From the NCBI GenBank assembly GCA_030063045.1, contig JAQSEB010000147.1, positions 1 through 64,000 of the forward strand: 64,000 nt of DNA, read 5' to 3'. A program made the translations under genes and the position numbers. The notes beneath the pieces were generated by a model. It did not search any database. It was given only the letters and a program-made list of their open reading frames with translations, and was not told where the DNA came from. This DNA is from Pratylenchus scribneri (lineage: Eukaryota; Nematoda; Chromadorea; Rhabditida; Pratylenchidae). Each line of letters starts with the position of its first letter. Position 1 is the first letter of the stretch. Of this stretch, positions 21,676-33,600 are shown piece after piece.

Positions 21676-24600
21676 TCATGACAGATAAACTTTTTTCATT
21701 GTCTCAATTTCTGACTGGCACATTGGGCAACGGGTAATTTTCATGGCACATTGTTGGCAGCAAACAACATGTGCGCATGGTTCAAAAATCATCTCCCTTT
21801 TCTATCCATCCAACATGCAAATGGTACATTCGAAGGGCAGTGGTTTTGTTGTACTATTTTGGGGCAAAATATCAACCACTGGATTGCTTCTATTCTGATT
21901 GATTTCAGAACCTGAAAATTTATTGATAATTTTATTATTTTTATTTTATAAAAAGTTTTTATATCCAAAATATATTCGCAGTATTGGATAGGTGTAATTG
22001 GCAAAATAATTTTTTAAATAATGCTATTACGTTTAATATCTCAATATATGCCTGGAATTTTAGATTTTGACTTATTTTTTGTATGTAACAGATCTGATGA
22101 AAAAAGTGAATAAATCATTTTTTAAAAATATTTTTGATCTAATTTTATTTATTTTGGCACTATTTTGAAAGATTACTGTATTAGAAAAATGCATAAAAAG
22201 TAAAAAAAATTTTATTTAATAAGACTTGAAAATTATTTTGAAAAATTCCGAAAAAATAAAAATAAATTTTTTGTGATTTTTTTCAAACTAAAAATGCAAG
22301 CCCTGATCCATGTGATTAATGATAATGTAAATATAATTTCTTTAAAAGTAATAAAATCTATAGATTTATTTCTCACTTTCTTCATGTTTAAAAGAATTTT
22401 GTGGAATTGATGGATTGGTCGGCGGGTGGATAGAATAAATTGGAGGTGCTGTTGGCATTGTTCGCAAAATTGGACGTTCAATTCTATTCGGATATTCACA
22501 TTCACTTTCAACATTCACCGCCATCCGATGATTCTGGGAGATCTAAAAATGGAATAAGGGCTTAATTTGTCAATAAATTTTATTGACTTTTAGTTCATTC
22601 ATAAATTCATGATTTATTAGTATGAATTAAAAATTTTTCGTAGCTTTACAAAATAAATTAATTCGTTCATTTTTGGGTAACCCTGCAGAATTGCTCTGCG
22701 AAAAAAAATATTTTTTAAAATTTTCAAAATTTTATTTCTGGGGTTTTCGGGGGCGTAGAGCCCGAATCTAACATCTATTTTGTCATATCTTATTTTGAAT
22801 GATATTATTTAAAAAAATAAATGACTCATTTTTGAACGATAATATTTAAAAAATAATATGAGAATTTTTACAGTCAAAAATATAATTAAAATAAATTTTT
22901 TAAAATAAATAAATTTATTAATTCACAATATTATTTTCAAAAATTAAAATATGTTTACCCACCCAGTGATTTTCTCTCGTTCTTGTGCTGTATTCCTTCT
23001 CACTTATTTTTTTGCATGCATAAAAGCCAAAAAATATCATGAAAAGGAGGGCAAATACGCCGGCAATTATTTTCTCATTGCCAGTTTTATTGCCTTTTGA
23101 TGGTATCCAATTCGGTGTTGTTGTGGTCCTCCAAGTATATGGTGAACGAGTTGTTGTTCTTGTTGGCCTTTGGTCCAATTCCGGATCTAACATCCAATTC
23201 GGCTCATTGCATCCATCCTTCCAATAACACTGAATACATTTGCATTCATAAGAGTTCATTCCAGCAGGGCATAAATCTTCGCATGGATTTAATTTCGGCG
23301 AATAAAGGCATCCTCTTTTCACTGAAAATTAAAATATTTTTAATAATATAAACTATTTAACAAATTTATCTGTATAGTCGAAAGCACCTTTTTTCGAGAT
23401 GATGAGATATTAATATTTTACAGAAAATAATGGAAAAGAATAAAATTATTTACTATATACATATAGCTGTAAATCTTAGATAATTTGGTTTTTTTTTAAA
23501 AAAAAGTAAGAGCGAGAATAGACTTTTACAATTGTAGACTCTTACAATTTTGTCTGAGGTCTGAGCATGGTCCATTTATATGTCAATTTCAATTTTAAAC
23601 TTGTATTAAGGTTTATGTAAAAGTTAGTAAACCATAAATGGTTTGTGTTTGAATGAACACCAGTTTAATTTTTCAAAACAACTTATTAGAGTGTTAATTA
23701 AAATTTCTAAGAATAAATCGATTATTTTGAGTCGAATGAGCTCATTCTTGATAATGATAATGCACTAAGCCTAGAAGCAGAGATTTCCAAAATTACCTAT
23801 AAATATATAATTTTATTCTAAGAAATTAAAAAACAAAAATTACAAAAAAAATTCAAAAATTTAAAATATGCTCTATTAGTTAATAAATATTTCGAAAAAT
23901 ATTTTTCTAGTGCTCACATTGTCCAAACAAATTGACAACAAAGCATCCTGCTGCTTCCAATGTGCAACTTTTCTGTTCATTGTCATTAATATAGCAATTG
24001 AATGGCTTTTTCATGGGAGGCAAAATTTTCTCTTCATTGCAGAGCTCTTCTTCACACACTTTATATCGATTATCCCGAACCATTGGGCCATATTTTAGTA
24101 GACATTTGAAGTTAAACTGCCAGTTTTCATCATCCAAAGTCCCGTTAAAACACTGTTGTTTGACTAAAAATTGATTTAATTATGATCTTTTTATTTTAAA
24201 TGTTTTGTTTTGTCAATATTTTTTATTCTTAAATGATTACTGTACGCGACAACTTGTCAAGTCAAGACCCAAACGTGAGCCCTTATAATTCATAAAAGAG
24301 TGAACCAATTTTGATAATCTCAGTATAAAATTAAAATTCAAACATTATTGGCTATTTAATTGAATGATATTGTTTTTAATTTGGATCAGAATATATTTAG
24401 TTATATCTAAAAACCACTGTAAATGACTTTAGGGTGTTGAAATTTTCGGTAATTTTTGGGCACAATTCTTTTAATTATAAACGAATGTAAATAAAATTAA
24501 TAGAGCTAAAAGTCTACCCTTTAATTTGATGCTAAAATTATCAAAAAAAAAGTTCAATCTTCAGTGTTCAGTCCTTGCTGAGTTTATAAAACAATTTTGA

Positions 24601-24978
24601 TAAATGAAAAGTTGGGACATTTTCTAAAGAAAATGAAATGACATTAACAGAATATCTTTTTCATTTTGATTAAAATCAAATGGCAAAATTTTTTAATTTA
24701 ATCATTATTCTTAAATTTGAGAGGGAAATTTTTATTTTTATTTTACACATTTTATTTGTAATAATGTCATTTAAAAAAACATATTTCTTACTATGTCCTC
24801 CGCAACTGGAAATTACACATGTATCATATCCGCGCGGACATTCCGTCTGTTGAGCTGTAGTATTATTATTTGAGCTACTCCAACATTTAATTCCAGAGGT
24901 CACATTGGGCATGAATATGAATATGAAGAAAAATAGGATGAAAATTTGGTGAAAAATCATCTTGATGAAATTAAACAA
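21676..24978 (-). CDS. Single-pass membrane protein: Ly6-like cysteine-rich ectodomain plus RING finger, with in-frame TAG in the RING
   Basis: Five exons on the minus strand: 24978-24792, 24163-23918, 23321-22963, 22542-22377, 21911-21676. All phases match; 397 codons if the internal TAG (21804-21802) is counted. Order: signal peptide (HQIFILFFFIFIFMPNVTSG); a cysteine-rich unit ending CEEELCNEE, the CxxxxCN end of Ly6/uPAR folds; a second unit ending CKCIQCYWKDGCNEPN; a Thr/Pro-rich stalk (RPTRTTTRSPYTWRTTTTPN); a membrane segment (AGVFALLFMIFFGFYACKK); a Pro-rich tail; a C3HC4 RING (ECTICM...FEPCAHVVCCQQC...CPMCQ). RING domains recruit E2 enzymes for ubiquitin transfer. The TAG falls between zinc ligands 2 and 3. 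If intron 4 is retained, translation stops two codons on (HEESEK-stop), giving a RING-less receptor. It may be two genes or a recent pseudogene. Confidence 0.6.
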
Positions 24979-25147
24979 GTAAACACTTTAAAATTATAGT
25001 AAAATTTTTACAATTGTTAAACTATATGATGTGAATTAAATGTTAATTCATTAAATAAATTTGAAAATAAAATTTTAATTATAAATTTGGTGTAAGAGAT
25101 GAATAAATATTGCCGACTGAGTATTATATGTTGGGAAGGATAAACAT

Positions 25148-25581
25148 GGTGCTAGGTCGATTACACAATGGTACAAATATGGGCGATTCCACAATGGTAC
25201 AAATATAAAGTTTTTGGCTTCTAATAAATCAGAAACCGGTTTTAGATCATACAAATCTTATACCATTTTGTAGATCTCATCGAGACGCATCGAATGGTAT
25301 ACAATTTATCATGATTTGGTCAAAATTAAAGAGTATTAAACCATTCAAACCATTTTTTCCAAATTTTGGTTTTAAACTTTCTTATTTTAGGCCGAAAGCT
25401 AACATATTTTATATCAATCGACGCGTCTCGATGAGATCTACAAAATGGTATAAGGTTTGTGTAGTCTAAAACCAGTTTCTGATTTATTAGAAGCCAAAAA
25501 CTTTATATTTGTACCATTGTGGAATCGCCCATATTTGCACCACCCTTTGTCCTATTACCTATTGTGGAATCGACCCCGGAC
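25148..25581. mobile_element. Foldback element (434 bp) with 10-bp direct flanks
   Basis: Long arms (about 25150-25310 and 25415-25580) are inverted copies, with CAAATATGGGCGATTCCACA and AATGGTACAAATATAAAG on the left and the complementary sequence on the right. GGATAAACAT occurs directly at 25138-25147 and 25582-25591, a likely target duplication. The arms contain GATCTCATCGAGACGC, and there is no ORF. A terminal remnant of the same family is at about 47395-47480. Confidence 0.85.
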
Positions 25582-27280
25582 GGATAAACATCAGTAGAAA
25601 GCTAAAATTTCTTATTGAAGTATCATTTTTAAATTTTATGAAATCCAAGCTTTAATAAGTTATTATTTCTTTGAGTGTAATAAACTCGAATTTTTTTTGG
25701 GGAAAATCCATTCATTTAATGTGTTTTAATAAAAAAATTAAGCCACTTTCAAAAGGACATTTAGGGCTTTCCAATGGTATTAAGCTTTCCAGAATTGGTT
25801 TTCCTTTTTGATATATAAAATATGACTAAAAGAATGGCCAAGACATTGAAAAGTTCTGTTACGTTAAATTTGATAAAATAAAGAAATTTCCTAAATGCGT
25901 ATTGATTCATTTATTTTCAAAAACGTCAGGCAAACCTCCTCTTTCTTATCATTTTCCTTTGGCTTTTGAAATGGAAAATGAATTGTAGGATTGCTTAATT
26001 TTTCGTTGCTTTTTAATTTTTAACAATAAATGTGGAGACTATCCTCTTTTTTTTATTTATCGACGATGATTCATATTCATATCATAATTTTTGATCATTG
26101 ACGTATTTCTAAAAAGTTGGAATAAAATATATTTTATTTTTTCGATTAAATTTTTTAAGCTGAAAATAAGTATTAAAACAAAATTTTATAATAATTTTTT
26201 GTGTCAAACTTAATATTTCAGCTTTAGCCAAATTGTCATTAATAATATTTCATTTGTCGAAAAAGTATTGAAACAAAATAAATGCATATTTATTGGGTGA
26301 AATCAATGTAAAAATTATAAATTGCTTTTTAAAAAGTACATTACCTAAAAATTCCACTATGAAGCTAAAATTTGGAAGCTGATAAACCGACAATTACCTT
26401 CTATTTATTAAATTATTTATATAATATGTACGTAATATAAGGCAATTGTTAGGCTTTCAGCTCCCAATTTTAATGATGAAATCGTTAAAATGTCATGAAA
26501 TCCATTAAAATAATTAAAAAATGGGACAAATATTAAAGTAACTTTTTTCTCAAATTTCTAATTTGAGCCGAGTTTCGCTTTTAAAATATCAAATTCTTCC
26601 ACTCAATTTAATTAATTCAATTAAAACTATGAAAAAAAAAAGACATTATCGCTTTAGAAATTGGAAGTGCATTTCAATTACATTAGCATAATATTATAAC
26701 AAAAATTTAATTCTATTTATTTATTATTTTTTTTAAATTTGCTTAAATTGATTTTTCATTCTCAAAATTCAAGAATGTTTTTATTCTCTCCAATCAAAAA
26801 TGGAATTTCGGTATTTGAAGAAACTTTGATTCACCTGCTGCCCACAAAACTTTTCCCTCAATACGGTGGAGGGTCCATTTCGCCAAATCAGGAGTAGGGG
26901 CTAGGGACTATGGGTTTTAGGGGCTTCGGAGCATAAGAGTCTAGCGAAAATAGTACATGCTAGAGATTTGAGGAAATGGAACCTTTTGGGGAAACGGACC
27001 ACCAATCCACAATACGTCCCCCATCCCAAAACTTCACCATTTTCTGAATATCAACACTTTTCGATAAATTTCATCAATTTCATTCAAATTTCCCAACATA
27101 AAATTTCCAGATTCTCGAAAAATCCATCCAATACTTTTATTCCCATAAAAATAAATTATTAGATTTTAATCATTCCAAAAAATTGATTTGAAGCAAAATT
27201 TGGGTGCGCAAATTTTATTTCACCATTCAAAAAATATTATTGCTAAATTTATTTGCGTGCCTATGCCCTGCCTTGCCCAT
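25582..27280. other. Intergenic region with a small MITE
   Basis: Mostly featureless AT-rich DNA between the membrane-protein gene and the left boundary of the big duplication. One small element is supportable. At 26866-27009 there are arms GTGGAGGGTCCATTTCGCC and (inverted) GTGGATTGGTGGTCCGTTTC, flanked by CAATACG at 26859-26865 and 27010-27016. No gene is seen. Confidence 0.5.
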
Positions 27281-27692
27281 AAAAATGGATCAATCGAAAC
27301 TCTTTGCTTTTACTATCTAATATGATTTTGATATTTGATTTAGGGAGGGAAAGAAGGAATATGAGGGAAAATTGAGGAGGACAAGCCTCTCTGGCATTGG
27401 CATAAGAATCAACCGTTCAATTTTTGTATGAGTGATTTATTGCCTATGGGAGAGCATAGAAAGGGAACGGATAATAATGCCCTTCATTTTTCATTTTTCT
27501 TTCATTCAAAATCAATGCCATCAACAAAAATTCCCTTCTGAAGCTAATAAAATAAAATTATAATAAATATTTTTGAATATTTTATCCATAAATTTTTATA
27601 AAAAACTAAGGCATTTTTTAATTCTGAAAGTGAAAATAGAATATAAAATAAAAATATTGAAATTAATTTTAATTTCATATAAAATATTCAAA
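27281..27692 (+). promoter_or_regulatory. 5' flank conserved between the two big-gene copies (promoter/5' UTR candidate), copy 1
   Basis: From AAAAATGGATCAATCGAAAC (27281) to the start codon the sequence matches 48797-49180 strongly, although it is non-coding. Shared blocks are CTTTGCTTTTACTATC, GGGAAAGAAGGAATATGAGG, CTCTCTGGCATTGGCA and TTTCATTTTTCTTTCATTC. Similarity begins abruptly at 27281, marking the left edge of the ~21.5-kb duplicated unit. No named factor site can be claimed. Confidence 0.5.
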
Positions 27693-30600
27693 ATGAATGT
27701 TGTCATTCAAATAAAAACTATGTTATTTTATTTCATTTTATTCAATCAAAATATTTTCATGACGATGCAAAATGATATTGGTAAAATTTTATATAATAAA
27801 AAATTAATTATTTTTATTATTATAGAATATTAAAAGATGCCACTTAACATCTATAATTAAAATTAATTAGAAATATAAAAAATTATAAAATTTAACAAAA
27901 AAAAATGTGAAAATTTTTATTTTTATTCATGAGGGCTTGAAATAACGCTTTTTTTAAATTAAAATCCTTAGCGATGCGGTTAAATTTTAGGCCTTTTCAG
28001 AAAATAAAATTTAATCCATTTCGGAAATTTTCAAATTAATTTTAATTTTTTTATTAAATTGAAATATTAATTTTGAATTAATTTATTAATAATAAATTCG
28101 ATGAAATATCAAATTCTTGGGACAAATTAAAAATTTAACAAATTATTTTTAAATATTATGTGTTTTTAAGTATTCGATTTGGACAAGGAATACACCAATT
28201 TGATGTTGCTCTCCAATTTTGATTCTGTCAAACAGCCGGGCATTGAGGAAGAAGTCCTCTAAATAATTTAAAAAAATATTTAAAAATAAATTTATTTTTT
28301 AAAATAATTTAAAAATTAATAACAATTTTTAACTCGTATTTTTTTTATTTCTTTAATATATAAATTTTTGAGTTTTTAAAATTAATAAAAGATTTAAAAT
28401 CAAAAAAAAAATTTAAAATATGCCGAATCAATTAAATTAAGCAATTTAAGTACTTAATTTTTATTTTGCTTGAAAACAAACCATTTTTAAATTAAATCTT
28501 TATATATTAATATTTAATAACATTTTTAATTATATTTCAAATTACAATAAAGATTTTTCAGTCTAAAATAGTTGCCGAATTGTTAAAAAAAAATAAATGA
28601 GCAAAAAGATAAAAACTAAAAAATATTAATTTCCTTTTAGCAAGTAAATTTGGAGCGACGAATGCAATTTCGGCTGATTGCTTGGAATTTTGCTGAAAAA
28701 TATGGCCTGGAAAATGAGAAGAAAAAAATAGTGAGAAATAAAAAAGGCGAAATTGTGGATATGGTCAAATATGCTTGCGAATTGTGGACAAAAACAGAGT
28801 TGGATGTAAAAATGGAGCAAGCCAAAATTGCTCAAAATCCGGAAACACATCGACAAGCGGCAAAATGTTACTTTGAGAGAAATTTTTAAATTGATTAAAA
28901 AAAAAAAATTCTTCAAAATTTTAACTTAAAAATTCTCATAAGCAAATCTAACTAAATAATTGAAATCATTCTGGGATTTTTATATTCAGATTTGAAAATT
29001 TTTGTCCATTTTTATTTAACCAATCCTAATTATTTTTTTTAAAATTTTATTATGAATACTATATGCGCGGATATAAGAATAAAATATTTGAGAATATGAA
29101 TATAATATTTTCAGCTCTTCGCAAAAAACTAGAAAAAGATCCCATGAATTTGAAAGAAATGAGACAAGAAGCATACGGCGATTGTGGCCAGTTGGAATTC
29201 CAATTGGATGATAAATCTGATCCATTTGAAGAAATGCCAAAATGGGTTAACAATTTTTTTGAAAGTGCAAACAAAATGCATTATAAAGCTATGAAAAAAT
29301 TAGTGCATGGAAAAGAATTTGATGAGTACAATTTCGATTTTTGTTGGACAAAATTCCAAAAAAGAATACAAGAATTGCGCGATGAGGAACATCTGAAAAA
29401 GGCGCTGGAATTGGAAGATGTGGAGGCAAAAATGGGCAGGTAAGAAATAAAAAATTTATTTATTTTTGATTTGATTCTATACTCTTATGAATTAATTAAA
29501 ATTTATTAGATCAAATTATTAACAAAATTTATATATTTTTCTTTGGTTCTTTTCTATTTTTTTTAATTTTATGAAAAATTTAAACTGTTCGAGTTAATTA
29601 ATTTATAAATAATTTCAATAAAATAAATAAATACATAGACAAAAAAAATTCCTTTGTGTTACAATGAATAATAGAATTATATTTGATTATAACGAAGAAG
29701 TCTCTTATTAAAATAGTGATTTTATAATTCATCAGCATTTGATCATAATAATAATTTTAATAGATCCATGGCAATTATTCCATTTAATGGAAACAAAAAG
29801 AGAGTGCTGCTTCCTTCGGAAGAAGGCAATGAAAATGAAGAAAGCCAATTCTTTCGAGAAATGCGCAAATTGGCCTTAAATTCCATAACTAGGGATGGGC
29901 AAGAGGAATTGAAATTGGTCAAAAGGCAAATTATAAAAATGACTTCAGCAAATACATTGATTAATCTGGACAGTTTTTATCCAGTACTTCTTGGAATTGG
30001 TAATTTTAATTTTAAGAAAATTTTAAACAATTTGGATTAAATCAATTTAAAATATGGTTTATTTATGCAGAAAGTCGTAAAATAATATTTAATCAGAGTA
30101 ATTTGGATAGGATTTTTTTTATAAAAATTCATTCGCCTCGATTTACATCAAACTATTAAATTTTACTCCTCATCAGCCATTTCTAAATATTTAATGATAA
30201 TTCTATCAATAAAGTCCAAAAATTGCCAATTGGGTCCCGGACAAATGTCAAAATCAAAATTAGATTGTTCAAAGGTAACAGTGATTTTATATGTATCTTA
30301 ATATGCGGACGAATAAAATCCGTAAATTAATATACTTCTAATTGAATTTAAATCTCATCAGGCACACTCGAAGAACAAGAAGTCCTAGAACTGTATAAAA
30401 ACATTATAAAAGATACAAATCAAGCGGAATTGGCAGTTTGGGAATTTCGAATATCCGCTGCATTCTTATATGGCAGAATATGGCGCAAATTATTTGATCA
30501 ACTTTTTGATAAACAAGAAAATGAGGAAAACATTCGCGCGGATCTAAAACAACTTTTTAAAATTTCTGAACAATTCTATATGTTCACAAATAATATTAAC

Positions 30601-33600
30601 AAATTCGATGCCCAAAAAATATGCTTGAAATTGTTGCAACTTTGGAGGAAAATTATTGGAGAAAATGAAGGCCATGAAATAGCGGAGGAAATAGAAGAAA
30701 ATTTTGAACGGAATAAAATGATAATTCGAAAGGAATTACTATGGAAGGAACATTGGGCCTGGTTGGACTTGTTGAAAAAGATGGACAAGCCATTGCTGGA
30801 CAGCAATTTCAGTCCAGGAAATATTTATAAATTTTCTGAATTTTTTGGTGGTTTTGAGCAAATTTGGTCTAAAATTAATGAGATGGAAAAAATTGGTCAA
30901 AAACCTTTTCAATTGGATAGAATTGATGAGGATTATTCGGAGGAAAATTTAATGGATAAAATGTTGGCGCCTTTCAGAACAAGTAAAATTTTTATCGGTA
31001 TTATAAATTAATTTTAAAACATCTATTGAGACTAGAGATTAAATTTAATGTAGGAAAAAACGAACAGATAAGTTTTTATCTAGTGATCCAATCGTTTCAA
31101 ATGCCAATCGACCCCTCTCAAATAGATGAGTGAGTTGATGAGTGAAAGCACCAAAATTGATTCTAACAAAAATTAAAAAGTAATGGTCATAAGAAATTGA
31201 AAAAAATCTTAATACTAAACTCCATTATGAAACCCTATACTTTACCCTTGGCTTAACAATTAAATCAAAAAATGATCATAACTTCCTTAAGTTTTATGCG
31301 AAACCGATGCCAGATTCATGTTTTTAAGCGAATTATAATTTCGCTGAAAAATTTTTTGAGTATCGAGTTTCGACTTTCGAAACCCATGTGGGACCCTTCA
31401 TTTTTTTAATTTTTTATGTGGTCAAAATTTTTTGCCTTTGGACGGATCAACTTTTGCTTGCACTCATTCAATTGGACTCATCGAGAAGAGTCGAATGAAA
31501 TCAAATTTAACATGTTTAGAGGCTAAATATTAATTTGTTCATGACAAAGTGATGGGCTTATGTTAGATGGCTTAGGATTATATAAAGATTACAGCTTAGA
31601 TAGGAGGAGCATATGAATCTTGAAAAGCCAGTTTTGACCAAGTTATATGGCCAGCAAATTCAATGTTTTTTTTTTCAAAATTTAACAAATTTTATAATTA
31701 TGAAAATTAGACTTTTACAATAAATAATATTGGCTAAAATATTTTAAAATTAATTAATTAAGAACTCAACAACGATTTGCGTATGATCTATAACATTGAG
31801 GATTATTTTGAAAAAATTGTTTTTATTCATGATAAAAACGATCTCAAAATTAGACAAATTATGTGGAAAACGACATCCAATATCAAAAGAAGTATTTGGG
31901 GTTTGGATTTGCTGATTTGGATGTTGATTTTGGATGAAAAAATTGACCATATTTCAATTAAAAATGATAATCAACAATTGGTGAATGGTTGGTGGAATGC
32001 TCGAGTGGAAATGGAAATATTCCATGATTCATTGGCAATAAGGGAGAAAGGATATGAAGCATTTGAAAAACCTGGTGAGCACAAATATATTTAGTATAAA
32101 ATAATATAAAAATGTAATGATGTTGTGCCAACAGAGAGAGAATAACATCCACACAGAAAAACAAAAAAAAAGAATCACCACAGCTTTTCTACCTGTTTTA
32201 TTTTAATTCCTCCTGTTTTGTTACTAGAGTCCGGCGCTGGGCCGGGCCCGGCAAAACCCGGCGATTTTTGGGCAATTTTTTTTGAGCCGGGAACCCGGCA
32301 CATTTTAAAACACTACCGGGCCCGGAAGCCGGCCCGGCAATTTTTTCCTAATTTTCCGAGCCAAAACCGGCTCTTTTTTTGCCGGGCCCGGGTAATTTTT
32401 TCTGAAAAAAAACCCTGAACCGAACTCTAAATTTTACCTATTTTTTTTAATTTCTGCTATTTTCTTATTTATTTTCTAATTTAAAATATTTGAGTTTAGA
32501 AGGAGGAATAATTTAATAATAATAATAAAAGTAATAATAAAAAGCCGTTACATTTTTTTAAAATTAAGCTTTATATATGCTCAATTGGATGTATTTGCTG
32601 AAGCATCAAAAATGTATTACAAAAAATGAAGCAGAAAGTAAAACTCAAATTGGAGAATTTGATGAGAAGGAAGAAAACCGAAAAGAATTCAATAAAGATT
32701 TAATTAATTATATCGAAAAATGTAAAAAATTGGCCAAGGAATACACGGAAAAAGAGCAAAAACATTTTGACGAAGATGAAATTCGCAAACAGCGTTGGGT
32801 TTATTTTGAGAAATTAATTAGTGAAGGCGAACGATTCTATTCGGCATATATTCCCGATCTTTTGGAATGTAATAATAATATTTTTAAAAATAAAAATTTA
32901 TTAATATTGTAATTATAATTTTTTTAGCGCAAATAGAGGAAAAGGAAACATTGACAAAATTAGAAGAACTTATTGGCAGTGAATTTTTAGCCGAAATAAC
33001 TGGAAAAGGCATTAAACAGTTTGTGATAAAAAAAAATTTATTTAAAAAAAATAAATATTTGCAGCAGCATTGGGAGCAGATATTTGGTAGAAAAATATAT
33101 TGAAATATTGCAAATTCCTGATAAAAAGAGCCGATTCCAAGCCAGCCTGGATGTTATGTATTTGCATTCCAAAAATCAAATGAACCATATAAAATATTAT
33201 GCAAAAAAATATCAAATTATGCCAATTGCCTTTGAACGTGAATATGGCAGAAAAGTGTATGATGGAATAACACGAATTGAACGAGAAATGGAAAATATTT
33301 TGGAGATGGAAGAAAAAGAACATCAGCAGGATGGAGGCAACATTCCAGCATCAAGTCGTACAAAAAACATTGAAATGTCCACTGATGAGTTCAGTCGACA
33401 AATCAATATGATTCGTTCCATTAAAATGATGTACGAATTGCGCGCAATGATTAGCGATGGGCAATCGTCGAGCATGTCGGGGAATTATAATTTTGACAGA
33501 ATTCCAATGGCCAGTAGTGAATTTGTGCAAGCAAATTTCCATCAGGTTATGGAGGAATTAAGAAAACATCATATGTCAATTGTGGATTTCAAACAATTCG

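Noticed and set aside
21802..21804. Selenocysteine or programmed recoding at the RING stop
   Set aside because: The codon is TAG, not TGA, and no downstream element can be argued. Error, null allele or readthrough are simpler.
32218..32418. ORF rich in Pro/Gly/Arg
   Set aside because: It is the GC-rich MITE in an intron, with no splice or homology support.
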